A stretch of 64,000 nucleotides of DNA from Burkholderiaceae bacterium (GTDB lineage: Bacteria > Pseudomonadota > Gammaproteobacteria > Burkholderiales > Burkholderiaceae), in contig CANFWB010000005.1 of the NCBI GenBank assembly GCA_947450605.1, positions 1 through 64,000 of the forward strand. Reading direction: 5' to 3'. Numbering within the stretch: the first letter of the stretch is position 1; every line of letters starts with the position of its first letter. A program made the position numbers and the translations under genes. The notes under the pieces were generated by a model. It was not told the DNA's origin and did not search any database. It worked only from the letters and a program-made list of their open reading frames with translations. Shown in pieces: positions 27,896-37,197 of this stretch.

Positions 27896-28869
27896 TCCAA
27901 CTTTGCCCCGGCCTGCTTCACTGCCTTAGCCCAGCGCGGCATTTCTCCAGCAAGAAATTTCGTGAATTGATCTGCATTCAGATAAGCTGGATCAGCGCCC
28001 TGCTCAAGCATTCTTTTCTGAATTTCAGATGACTCTAAGGTATCTTTAAAAGCTTGATTAAGTTTGCTCACTACATCTGGTGGAGTGCCTTTAGGAGCCA
28101 AGATTCCATAAAAACCGACCACCTCAAGATTTGCCACGCCGGTCTCGATCACCGTCGGGACATTGGGTAGTGCGGGATTACGCTTTGCACTGGTTACGGC
28201 TAATGCCCTCACCTTTCCCAGCTTTGCATAGTTTGCAGCCTGAGGAACGGACTCCGCCATAAATTGCACATGCCCCGCAATCAAATCCGTAAAGGCTGGT
28301 GCACTTCCCTTAAACGGAATATGCACCATAAAAATACCAGTCTCATTTTTCAACATCTCCGGAACCAGATGAGAAATTCCCCCATTACCAGCAGATCCAT
28401 AATTTAACTTACCTGGGTTGGCTTTTGCATAAGCCACAAATTCTTTTAGCGTTTGCGCCGGCACATCCTTATTTACTATCAAAGCCAATGGCTGCTGTGC
28501 CGTTCTCGCTATTGGCTGAAATTCTTTCAGGGTATCGTAAGAAGTTTTGGTATATACAGCGGGATTGATTACCATGGTGCCTGTATTGGCCAGCAATAAG
28601 GTATACCCATCGGGTGGAGCCTGCGCTACAAATTGGGCGCCTACTGTACCACCAGCGCCCGCTTTGTAATCGACGATCACTGTTTGCCCCAAGTTAGTTT
28701 GGAGCTTATCAACTAGCAGCCTCATATGTGCATCTAACGGTCCACCCGCTGGAAAACCGATAATGACTTTAATCGGCTTCTCTGGATATGCGGCTTGGGC
28801 ACCAGCACCAAAATAAAGAATTAAAAAGATTGCAGTAAAAAAATAATGAGTCTTTGAGTGTTTTTGCAT
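27892..28869 (-). CDS. Bug/TTT family solute-binding protein
   Basis: YPEKPIKVIIGFPAGGPLDAHMRLLVDKLQTNLGQTVIVDYKAGAGGTVGAQFVAQAPPDGYTLLLANTG; start re-called to MQKHSKTHYFF. Confidence 0.93.
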   Translation of the reverse strand: MQKHSKTHYFFTAIFLILYFGAGAQAAYPEKPIKVIIGFPAGGPLDAHMRLLVDKLQTNLGQTVIVDYKAGAGGTVGAQFVAQAPPDGYTLLLANTGTMVINPAVYTKTSYDTLKEFQPIARTAQQPLALIVNKDVPAQTLKEFVAYAKANPGKLNYGSAGNGGISHLVPEMLKNETGIFMVHIPFKGSAPAFTDLIAGHVQFMAESVPQAANYAKLGKVRALAVTSAKRNPALPNVPTVIETGVANLEVVGFYGILAPKGTPPDVVSKLNQAFKDTLESSEIQKRMLEQGADPAYLNADQFTKFLAGEMPRWAKAVKQAGAKLD

Positions 28870-28904
28870 AATATCAGCAGAGAGTAGGCTTAATACGTCA
28901 TCGA

Positions 28905-30122
28905 TTAAAGGGATTGGCCGCAAGCAAAACCACTAGCCCAGGCCCACTGGAAATTATGACCTCCAAGATGCCCGGTAACATCAACGCACTCACCTATAAA
29001 AAATAAGCCGGGATGAGTGCGGGACATCATCGTTTGACCATCCAGCTCTTTGGTATCAACGCCACCCAACATGACCTCCGCTTTTTTCCATCCCAGCGTT
29101 CCAGCCGGTTTGACAGACCAATTGGTAATGAGCTCTTGAAGAGCTTGACGATCCTTTTTAGAAACCTCAGCCCATTTTTTTCCCAACAGGTTTTTTTGTT
29201 CCGCAAATGCTTTAGCTAGGCGCAAAGGCATCACGGATCCCAAGATATTCTCAGTCAGCTTCAGGCGATTATCTTCATTATTAAAAAGCGCATCGCAACT
29301 AAAGCGTCCATTAGCTTCGACTGCACCAAGCCAATCAATATGAATGGCCTCACCCTCAGTCCAATAACTGCTGGCTTGCAAGACTGCCGGCCCAGACAAG
29401 CCTTTATGCGTCAATAATAGATCTTCATTAAAGCGGCAGGCGCCATAGCGATTGCCTTTAGATCCTGCCGCAATGCGAACCGGCAAACTTAAGCCAGATA
29501 ATGCAATCAGATTATCAAACTCACCAGAAGTAAATGAGAGTGGCACTAGTGCAGGACGTGGATCAATGACTTTCAGGCCAAACTGCTTAGCAATATCCAA
29601 TGAGTATGCCGTTGCACCAATGGCAGGAACTGGCAGACCCCCCGTTGCCATTACCAGCGATTTAGATCGCTCAGTCCCAGCATTGGTTTTAATAATCCAT
29701 TGACCTGACTCAGTGGAGACCGACTCCACTGTCACCGGATGGCGAATATGGACATTGCCTTTAGAGCACTCCTCAAGCAACATCTCGATAATTTGCTTAG
29801 CAGAGTCATCGCAAAAGAGTTGCCCTTGATGCTTCTCATGATAAGCAATACCATAAGACTGAACTAGTTTAATAAATTCTTTTGCGGGATAGCGCGCTAA
29901 GGCGCTTTTTACAAAATGGGGATTGTGCGATAGAAAATTAGCGGGGCTACTATGTAGATTAGTAAAGTTGCACCTACCTCCGCCACTAATCCGAATCTTT
30001 TCACACAAGACATCGGCATGATCGAGTACCAATACTTTTTTACCCAATTGGCCAGCAACGCCAGCGCAAAAGAGCCCAGCCGCTCCACCGCCGATGACGA
30101 TGGCATCCCAAGATTTAGTCAT
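28905..30122 (-). CDS. NAD(P)/FAD-dependent oxidoreductase, HI0933/BaiN-like
   Basis: IVIGGGAAGLFCAGVAGQLGKKVLVLDH; CEKIRISGGGRCNFTN; FIGECVDVTGHLGGHNFQWAWASG. Confidence 0.92.
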   Translation of the reverse strand: MTKSWDAIVIGGGAAGLFCAGVAGQLGKKVLVLDHADVLCEKIRISGGGRCNFTNLHSSPANFLSHNPHFVKSALARYPAKEFIKLVQSYGIAYHEKHQGQLFCDDSAKQIIEMLLEECSKGNVHIRHPVTVESVSTESGQWIIKTNAGTERSKSLVMATGGLPVPAIGATAYSLDIAKQFGLKVIDPRPALVPLSFTSGEFDNLIALSGLSLPVRIAAGSKGNRYGACRFNEDLLLTHKGLSGPAVLQASSYWTEGEAIHIDWLGAVEANGRFSCDALFNNEDNRLKLTENILGSVMPLRLAKAFAEQKNLLGKKWAEVSKKDRQALQELITNWSVKPAGTLGWKKAEVMLGGVDTKELDGQTMMSRTHPGLFFIGECVDVTGHLGGHNFQWAWASGFACGQSL

Positions 30123-30125
30123 GAT

Positions 30126-30641
30126 TTACTTGAAGCGTTCAATGACTTCGGCCGGTAGCTTCAGTTTTTGCATATGCAAACGAGTATAGGCTTGACGGAA
30201 GTTTTTAGTCATGGAGATCATGACTGATGCCGTCCAAGCAAAAGCAAACATCCCCGAAAAGGCAATAATGATAGCCAGCATCTTCCATCCACTTGGCAAG
30301 AGATCGTCCATGAATCCCATCGCCGTATAAGTGCTACCACTAAATAAAATACTCTGACCTAAATTCGGCAAGAGATTAAAGGCCCGCAAGGAAATTCCCC
30401 AGAGAATAATTTCAAAGATGTGAGTAAGAAATAGGCACAGAACGCTAATATAGAAAACAACGGCAACTGATGAGTATTTATGCTCAGACAAATAGAGAAA
30501 TGATTTGACCTCATAGCGCTTCGCAATCTGGAGCAAAAGAAGCCCGTGCAAGAGCATCACAATGAGCAGCATGGCTATGCCAAACAAATATGCTGGTAAA
30601 TCCAGTTCGGTAGTGAGGGTTACAGTATTGGGGATAGTCAT
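30126..30641 (-). CDS. Two-TM pore-type ion channel family protein with noncanonical filter
   Basis: ILFSGSTYTAMGFMDDLLPSGWKMLAIIIAFSGMFAFAWTASVMISM aligns with pore loop plus TM2 of Ion_trans_2 proteins. Confidence 0.7.
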   Translation of the reverse strand: MTIPNTVTLTTELDLPAYLFGIAMLLIVMLLHGLLLLQIAKRYEVKSFLYLSEHKYSSVAVVFYISVLCLFLTHIFEIILWGISLRAFNLLPNLGQSILFSGSTYTAMGFMDDLLPSGWKMLAIIIAFSGMFAFAWTASVMISMTKNFRQAYTRLHMQKLKLPAEVIERFK

Positions 30642-30681
30642 AGAGTCTTACACGTATTTTACAGCTCTCCCAGGGATTACC

Positions 30682-31539
30682 TTAAGCCAATTGATACCAG
30701 TCACGTATGACTGCCCAGGCCTCTTCAGCCGTCTCTACAAAATGAATTAAATCCATATCGGCCTGCTCAATAACACCGTGAGCCAGCATTTGATCGAAGT
30801 TGATCACCACGCGCCAAAAATCCCTCCCTACCAGGACGACCGGAAAGCGCTCTACTTTTTTAGTTTGCATTAAGGTCAAAACCTCAAAGAGCTCATCAAA
30901 GGAGCCAAAGCCACCTGGGTAGGCCAAAATTGCCCTCGCCCTGAGCATGAAATGCATTTTTCGTAAGGCGAAGTAATGGAAGCGGAAGCTCAGTCCTGGG
31001 GTGAGATAGGGATTGGGGTGCTGCTCTTTAGGCAAGCTGATATTGAAACCAATCGACTTATCCCCCGCCTCAAATGCACCTCGATTAACTGCCTCCATAA
31101 TTCCGGGGCCACCACCAGTAGCAACATACAGCTTATTGCGATCCTCCGTTTGTGTGGCGTTATAGCCCGCTACGATTTCTCCGAACTCTCTTGCTGAATC
31201 GTAGAATTTGCAATGCAGTAATGCCCTTGTAGCCTCGGCAATCTCTTGGGGCGTACTTGCCTTGACTTCCATCTCCCGGGCTGTTTGACAGCTCACAAAA
31301 CGAGTGGATCCAAATACCGTAATCGTATGCTCGACCCCGTGCTCATGCAACAGAATCTCTGGCTTTAATAACTCCAACTGAAAACGTAAGCCCAAGGTTT
31401 CTCGCCGAGCTAAAAAGGCTTGATCATCAAATGCAAACTTGTAGGAGTCTTCAGAGTTGTCCTCTGCCAGCTGACTTTTTTGAAGACTCAGAAAATCAGT
31501 GATCGTTTGAGAATTATTTACCGGCAACTTAGAGCTCAT
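30682..31539 (-). CDS. LOG/TIGR00730 family Rossmann-fold protein
   Basis: ATGGGPGIMEAVNRGAFEAGDKSIGFNI; LAYPGGFGSFDELFEVLTLMQ (PGGxGTxxE-like, with S). Confidence 0.9.
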   Translation of the reverse strand: MSSKLPVNNSQTITDFLSLQKSQLAEDNSEDSYKFAFDDQAFLARRETLGLRFQLELLKPEILLHEHGVEHTITVFGSTRFVSCQTAREMEVKASTPQEIAEATRALLHCKFYDSAREFGEIVAGYNATQTEDRNKLYVATGGGPGIMEAVNRGAFEAGDKSIGFNISLPKEQHPNPYLTPGLSFRFHYFALRKMHFMLRARAILAYPGGFGSFDELFEVLTLMQTKKVERFPVVLVGRDFWRVVINFDQMLAHGVIEQADMDLIHFVETAEEAWAVIRDWYQLA

Positions 31540-31693
31540 GTCACAACCCTTAAAAATAGTGGCTCACCTTCAACCAAATCAGTATTACTACCTAGAATAT
31601 TGTATTAATTTGGCACCTAGGGCTTATTCGGATTTACCGCCCGCCCTTCAGGTATTACTATTATTCAATATTAACCAAACTGAAGGAAAAGCA

Positions 31694-31894
31694 ATGAGCA
31701 ACCGTTCAATCATCATCATGGTACTAGTATTAGTTGGTGCTACAGCCTATTTACTCCTCAAAGGCGATGGCGACATTGATATGGGCGGCGAAAAGCATGG
31801 TTCCGAAGCGGCGCACATGGAAGAAGCCAAGAAAGATGCTCCTGCAGCTCCTGTTGCACCAGTAGCAGCTCCTGCAGCTGATGCTAAGAAATAA
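31694..31894 (+). CDS. Small single-TM protein with Ala/Pro-rich tail
   Basis: MSNRSIIIMVLVLVGATAYLLLKGDGDIDMGGEKHGSEAAHMEEAKKDAPAAPVAPVAAPAADAKK; terminator follows. Confidence 0.65.
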   Translation: MSNRSIIIMVLVLVGATAYLLLKGDGDIDMGGEKHGSEAAHMEEAKKDAPAAPVAPVAAPAADAKK

Positions 31895-31912
31895 GTTCTG
31901 TGAGAGAAAATC

Positions 31913-31934
31913 AAACCGCGGTACGCCGCGGTTT
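31913..31934 (+). terminator. Rho-independent terminator
   Basis: AAACCGCGG-TACG-CCGCGGTTT plus TTTT. Confidence 0.88.
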
Positions 31935-31966
31935 TTTTACAACAATTTATTGAATATGATGATCAA

Positions 31967-32782
31967 ATGAAAAATATTCTCGGATGCAGTCTTCTACTTT
32001 TTTCCCATCTAATATTTGCCCAAACAACTCCCTTAACACCACATAAACCCACTGATACAGCCATGATGAAATCATTTGCACCAACTGGAACGCTGCGTGT
32101 CGGCATTAATCTAGGTAACCCAGTGTTAGCCGGCTCAATCGATAAAAGCGAACCGCAACCCAAAGGGATCACGATTGATATTGCCAAAGAAATTGGCAAG
32201 CAAGCCAAGTTACCAGTTGAACTCATCTCATATCAAAGTGCTGGTGCAACTGTAGAGGCTCTCAAAGCCAATCAGATTGATCTCATTTTCGTTGCAATCG
32301 ATCCCGTACGTGGCGCTGATATCAGCTATACCCCGCCGTACATACAGATCGAAGGGGCTTATATGGTTAAAGCATCATCCCCCTTGAAGAACAATGAAGA
32401 CGTTGACGCAGTTGGGAATGAAATTGTGGTCGGTAAAGGTAGTGCTTATGACCTCTACCTGACGCGTGAAATCAAAAACGCAGCACTACTTCGCGCTGCC
32501 AACTCACAATCCGTTGTCGATGACTTTATGGGTGGAAAAGGGAATGTTGCTGCAGGAGTAAAACAACAGCTGGAGGCTGATGCAAAACGCTATAGCAATC
32601 TTCGCCTGCTCCCGGGGCGATTTATGGTGATCAATCAGGCAATCGGAATACCTAAAGCGCGCCCCGAAGTAGATAAAACGACTGCCTACTTAAGTGGAAT
32701 TATTGCCGAGCTAAAAGCCTCTGGATTTATTGCAAGGGCAATGAAGCGCCATGGTATTGAGGGTGCCAAGGTTGCAGAGTAA
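31967..32782 (+). CDS. Polar amino-acid-type ABC transporter substrate-binding protein (SBP_bac_3)
   Basis: TGTLRVGINLGNPVLAGSIDKSEPQPKGITIDIAKEIGKQAKLPVELISYQSAGATVEALKANQIDLIFVAIDPVRGADISYTPPYI. Confidence 0.9.
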   Translation: MKNILGCSLLLFSHLIFAQTTPLTPHKPTDTAMMKSFAPTGTLRVGINLGNPVLAGSIDKSEPQPKGITIDIAKEIGKQAKLPVELISYQSAGATVEALKANQIDLIFVAIDPVRGADISYTPPYIQIEGAYMVKASSPLKNNEDVDAVGNEIVVGKGSAYDLYLTREIKNAALLRAANSQSVVDDFMGGKGNVAAGVKQQLEADAKRYSNLRLLPGRFMVINQAIGIPKARPEVDKTTAYLSGIIAELKASGFIARAMKRHGIEGAKVAE

Positions 32783-32786
32783 GCGC

Positions 32787-34208
32787 CTAACAAGAGTAGC
32801 TGTGCAGGCGCTCTGGAATCACCACATTTTTCCACTCTAGGTTCGTGCGAATGGCCTCAGCCAAAACAGCAGAGGCCTCGGGCTCGCCATGAACTACAAA
32901 AACAGATTGTGGAGGCACCTCAAAGCCCCGCAACCACTCCAGTAGACCGAGTTGATCGGCATGGGCAGATAGACCCCCAATAGTATGTATGGATGCCCTG
33001 ACTGGAACCTCTTCACCAAAGAGGCGTACTTTTGCCGCCTTATCGACCAGACGACGGCCTAAGCTACCGTATGCCTGAAAGCCTGTGATCACAATCGCAT
33101 TTTGTGAGCGCGGTAAATTATTCTTTAGGTGATGAACAATACGCCCGGCATCACACATGCCGCTCGCTGAAATAATGATGGCTCCACCCTTAATTTTATT
33201 CAGCGCCTTGGATTCTTCCACATCCGCAATAAAGCGGAGATCAACTGCCCCCGGGTTATTTTTGAACCATTTAAACGTGGATTGGGACTCGCTATCCAGC
33301 TGCTCAAAGAAGTGTTGTGTTAAGTGTGTGGCTGCAGTAGCCATTGGGGAGTCCACCCAAATGCTGAGATGGGGTAATAAATTTCGTCTCACCAAATCAA
33401 TCAGCAGAAAAAGAATTTCTTGCGTACGGCCTACAGCAAAAGCAGGAATGATGATATTTCCATGGGCACTCATCGTGCTCGTAACAACTTGGATTAACTC
33501 AGCCTCTGTATCGGCTAAAGTTTTATGCTGGCGATCACCGTAAGTCGACTCCACTATTAGGACATCCGCTTGAGAAATGATCGCAGGATCAGGCATCAAC
33601 AACTTTCCTTTCATGCCAATATCTCCTGAAAACACGCAGCGCTTTTTCTTGGATAGATCTTCGGTAATATCGAGAATGGCAATAGCAGAGCCTAGAATAT
33701 GACCTGCATTTTGAAACTCCAAATGAATACCTTTGCAAAGTTCTATCTGTTTGCCGTAGGCAAGGACTTCGCATTGCCCAAGAGCAAGCTCAGCCTCCTC
33801 CATGGAGTACAAGGCAACTGGGAGATCCCCACGCCACTTACCTGCTTTTTGCCTGCGCTCTGCTCGATCTACATCAGAGCGCTGTAAATGCGCGCTATCG
33901 GGCAAGAGAATTTTTAATAACTCGAATGTGGCGTCAGTACAGTAAATGGGCCCTGAAAATCCTTGAGCACAGAGTCGTGGCAATAAACCGCTATGGTCAA
34001 TATGGGCGTGGGTTAATACAATGAATTGAATTTCATTTGGGGGAAAAGGCAAGGGTTCCAAATTTTTTGCTGTGGCCTCACGCCCACCCTGGAACATGCC
34101 GAAATCGACCATAAACCGCGCTTCGCGCCCACCCAAGGAAACCTCTACAGAATGCCTAGACCCAGTAACCTCTCCGGCAGCCCCAAGAAATTGTATTTTC
34201 ATCATCAC
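32787..34208 (-). CDS. MBL-fold/beta-CASP metallohydrolase (RNA-processing type)
   Basis: FIVLTHAHIDHSGLLPRLC (HxHxDH); VESTYGDRQH; SASGMCDAGRIVHHLKNNL; SAHADQ. Confidence 0.93.
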   Translation of the reverse strand: MMMKIQFLGAAGEVTGSRHSVEVSLGGREARFMVDFGMFQGGREATAKNLEPLPFPPNEIQFIVLTHAHIDHSGLLPRLCAQGFSGPIYCTDATFELLKILLPDSAHLQRSDVDRAERRQKAGKWRGDLPVALYSMEEAELALGQCEVLAYGKQIELCKGIHLEFQNAGHILGSAIAILDITEDLSKKKRCVFSGDIGMKGKLLMPDPAIISQADVLIVESTYGDRQHKTLADTEAELIQVVTSTMSAHGNIIIPAFAVGRTQEILFLLIDLVRRNLLPHLSIWVDSPMATAATHLTQHFFEQLDSESQSTFKWFKNNPGAVDLRFIADVEESKALNKIKGGAIIISASGMCDAGRIVHHLKNNLPRSQNAIVITGFQAYGSLGRRLVDKAAKVRLFGEEVPVRASIHTIGGLSAHADQLGLLEWLRGFEVPPQSVFVVHGEPEASAVLAEAIRTNLEWKNVVIPERLHSYSC

Positions 34209-34264
34209 AGAATACTCCCGATAAAATTGATTGTTAAGACAATTATTGGAGCGATACTATTCGC

Positions 34265-35146
34265 ATGAACACCCCCACCCAACTGCAAGCGCTGGAACTG
34301 ATTCATCGGCTCAAGCGCGAGCCACCAGAACATAAGGGCAATGCTGGCAAGGTCTTACTCATTGGTGGTGCGCCTGGAATGTCTGGCGCTCTCATGTTGG
34401 CTGGTAGTGCTGCCCTTCATTTAGGTGCCGGTTGGACTATCTTAGAAATGCTCGACCCCACAGCTGCCCATGCCTTTCCTGAGCAAGCCGAGCTGATGGT
34501 CCGCTTGGCTAGCTTTAATACCCAAGAGCAACTGGAAGCCACTACCCCAGATTTAATTGCAATTGGGCCAGGCTTAGGTTTTTCTGCTCTTGCTAGAGAC
34601 TGGCTGGCTACAGCTTTACGCTATCCTAAGGTGCCACTAGTACTGGATGCAGATGCCCTCAACCTAATAGCGGATACTCCTGAATTTCTTGATCTTCTGA
34701 AGGAGCGTAATCGTTTGTTCCCTGGGATGAGCGTTCTTACCCCGCACCCCGGAGAGGCCGCACACCTTCTAAATATAAGCACAACATCGGTACAGCAAGA
34801 CCGCATCACCGCTTTATCCAACTTAATCAAACTCACCAACTCTATTGTGATTCTTAAAGGTCAACACACCCTCATAGCTTCACCCACCAATACAGCCGTG
34901 CAATGCAATCAAGGCAACCCGGGTATGGCTGTCGGGGGAATGGGTGATGTCTTAACTGGTAGCATTGCTGCAATTGCCGCCCAAGGTATACGCCACAATA
35001 TCAACCTTTGGGAAGCCAGCTGTATTGGAGTGCAGTTGCATGCCAGCGCAGCCGATAGCCTGGTTGCCAAGCAAGTAGGGCCAATTGGACTTACTCCAAC
35101 AGAGGTCATTTTTGAGATGCGAAGCCTGCTCAATAAGCTGTTATAA
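34265..35146 (+). CDS. nnrD: ADP-dependent NAD(P)H-hydrate dehydratase
   Basis: KGNAGKVLLIGGAPGMSGALMLAGSAALHLGAG; VLDADALNLIA; LTPHPGEAAHLL; NPGMAVGGMGDVLTGSIAA. Confidence 0.93.
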   Translation: MNTPTQLQALELIHRLKREPPEHKGNAGKVLLIGGAPGMSGALMLAGSAALHLGAGWTILEMLDPTAAHAFPEQAELMVRLASFNTQEQLEATTPDLIAIGPGLGFSALARDWLATALRYPKVPLVLDADALNLIADTPEFLDLLKERNRLFPGMSVLTPHPGEAAHLLNISTTSVQQDRITALSNLIKLTNSIVILKGQHTLIASPTNTAVQCNQGNPGMAVGGMGDVLTGSIAAIAAQGIRHNINLWEASCIGVQLHASAADSLVAKQVGPIGLTPTEVIFEMRSLLNKLL

Positions 35147-35152
35147 AACAGC

Positions 35153-36133
35153 ATGAAGTCAACCAGCGGAATCCTCCTTCATCGCCATTACGTATATGGC
35201 CTCTTTATGGCTGGCTTAGGCTCGGTACTGTTTTCTGGAAAAGCGATTCTAGTCAAGCTCGCATTTACCTATGGCGCCAATGCTGAAACGCTCATTGCCC
35301 TGCGGATGCTGATGGCACTCCCCTTTTTCTGGGGAATTTATTGGTGGCAAGTACGTAGGCAAGCAATGAGTCCACTGACAGGAGTAGACCAAGTAAAAAT
35401 ATTTGCCCTGGGATTTATGGGGTACTTCTTTTCTAGCTACTTAGATTTTCTGGGCCTTCAATATATTTCCGTTGGATTGGAGCGCATTGTGCTCTATCTC
35501 ACGCCAACGATTGTCTTATTAATTTCCTACTTTGTTTTAAATAAATCCATTAGTCGCCTGCAATGGTATGCATTGGTTGTAGGCTATCTTGGGGTAATCG
35601 TGGTATTCATTCAGGATGCGAGTTCAACTGGCTCTATGGCATTGCTTGGCATGCTGCTGGTATTTGCCGGCGCATGCTCATATGCCATCTACATGATTGG
35701 CTCTGGAGAAATGGTTCGAAGAGTGGGTAGTGTTCGCTTGGTAGTCTATGCCAGCTCTGCATCGGCGCTACTTAGCGTCATTCAGATTCTGATTTACGAT
35801 CCAGCAGCTGTGTTTGTCCAAGTGCAACAGATCTATTGGCTAAGCCTACTCAACGCAAGCCTATGCACCGTCATCCCCATGCTGTTAATCATGATTGCCA
35901 TTAACCGCATTGGTTCCCCACTAGTTGCGCAGGCTGGAATTTTGGGGCCCGTCTCAACATTGTTTATGGGCTGGGCAGTTTTATCCGAACCCATTACCTG
36001 GATGCAGGTTGGCGGCATGGGCTTGGTGATTGGGGCGATGTGGCTACTGGTACGTAACAATGCGCCAGATAAAGAAAAGGGGCTGAACGCTACAAAGTCT
36101 TTAGATCTTCAAGGATCCGACCCCTTGCATTAA
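35153..36133 (+). CDS. EamA/DMT family transporter
   Basis: Ten TM-like; duplicated EamA architecture; SVGLERIVLYLTPTIVLLISYFVLNKSI. Confidence 0.88.
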   Translation: MKSTSGILLHRHYVYGLFMAGLGSVLFSGKAILVKLAFTYGANAETLIALRMLMALPFFWGIYWWQVRRQAMSPLTGVDQVKIFALGFMGYFFSSYLDFLGLQYISVGLERIVLYLTPTIVLLISYFVLNKSISRLQWYALVVGYLGVIVVFIQDASSTGSMALLGMLLVFAGACSYAIYMIGSGEMVRRVGSVRLVVYASSASALLSVIQILIYDPAAVFVQVQQIYWLSLLNASLCTVIPMLLIMIAINRIGSPLVAQAGILGPVSTLFMGWAVLSEPITWMQVGGMGLVIGAMWLLVRNNAPDKEKGLNATKSLDLQGSDPLH

Positions 36134-36169
36134 TGATTTCAGTGAAATACTAAGATCATTGCCAGAAGT

Positions 36170-36430
36170 TTACTGCTGAGCCGTCGCTGGTTTTGACTTC
36201 TTCTTCGCTTTTTTCTTGGCCTTCTTCTCAGCCTTTTTATCCTTCTTCGCTTTTTTCTTAGCCTTATTCTCAGCCGCTTTATTGTTTTGAGCCGCAGGAG
36301 CTGGGGTAGCTGGAACTGCTGCCGGCGCGCCAACCGGGGCTGGATCGGCCGCCATCGCCGCGAGAGGCGACAAACCGATGGAAGCAGAAATGAGGGTAGC
36401 TATACTGAGTTTTACAAAACGAGAACACAT
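36170..36430 (-). CDS. Exported Ala/Pro- and Lys-rich low-complexity protein
   Basis: Signal peptide MCSRFVKLSIATLISASIGLSPLAAMAAD then NKAKKKAKKDKKAEKKAKKKAKKKSKPATAQQ. Confidence 0.65.
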   Translation of the reverse strand: MCSRFVKLSIATLISASIGLSPLAAMAADPAPVGAPAAVPATPAPAAQNNKAAENKAKKKAKKDKKAEKKAKKKAKKKSKPATAQQ

Positions 36431-36513
36431 TGAAGACTCCCTAGGGGGTTTGTGGATAATTTAATCATACTCAATTATTTGTCACAAATGCTTCATTTAA
36501 TAAAAGGTTTTCT

Positions 36514-37164
36514 ATGAGTCCACTTCCGACCGACATCTACACTGAGCCCCAGGGGTACTCAGTCAATACTTTGGAAAATCTTGGCCCCCTCTCTCGCCTG
36601 GCAGGCATCTGGGAAGGTCAACGGGGTTTAGATATCAAACCTAAGGCGGAAGGCCCTAAGAAACAAGTCTATACCGAACGAATTGAGATGCAGCCGATTG
36701 ATCCACAAACCAATGGGCCACAACTGTTTTATGGTTTACGGTATCACCTTCATATCACCAAGCCCAATCAAGTAAAGACCTATCACGATCAGGTTGGTTA
36801 TTGGCTTTGGGAACCAGCTACAGAACTGATTGTTCATACGCTGACGATACCGCGTGGCATGGTCACCATGGCAACAGGCAAGGCAGCTGCAAGCGCAAGG
36901 CAGTTTGAGTGCGTCGCTAAAATTGATGATCCGACCGCTGGCATCTCATCTAGCCCATTCTTAGACTACGCCTTCAAAACTATCGAGTACCGCATCATGG
37001 TGACCCTCCTTGAGGATGGATCCTGGTCTTATGAACAAGATACAGTCATGATGATTCAGGGGCAGACTGAACCCTTTCATCATCTCGATACCAATGTGCT
37101 GACAAAAGTAGGTGAAGCAACGCCCAACCCTCTAGCCTTAGAGGCAATGAAAAAGCCGTCCTAA
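36514..37164 (+). CDS. FABP/nitrobindin-like heme-binding beta-barrel protein
   Basis: LGPLSRLAGIWEGQRGLDIKPKAEG...YTERIEMQPIDPQTNGPQLFYGLRYHLHI. Confidence 0.75.
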   Translation: MSPLPTDIYTEPQGYSVNTLENLGPLSRLAGIWEGQRGLDIKPKAEGPKKQVYTERIEMQPIDPQTNGPQLFYGLRYHLHITKPNQVKTYHDQVGYWLWEPATELIVHTLTIPRGMVTMATGKAAASARQFECVAKIDDPTAGISSSPFLDYAFKTIEYRIMVTLLEDGSWSYEQDTVMMIQGQTEPFHHLDTNVLTKVGEATPNPLALEAMKKPS

Positions 37165-37170
37165 GACGGC
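37155..37170 (+). terminator. Terminator-like hairpin overlapping the stop codon
   Basis: GCCGTC-CTAA-GACGGC; loop contains the TAA stop (37162-37164); only a weak T-stretch follows. Confidence 0.55.
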
Positions 37171-37197
37171 CTTTCCGGGTGGCGTAATTTCTGTGAA

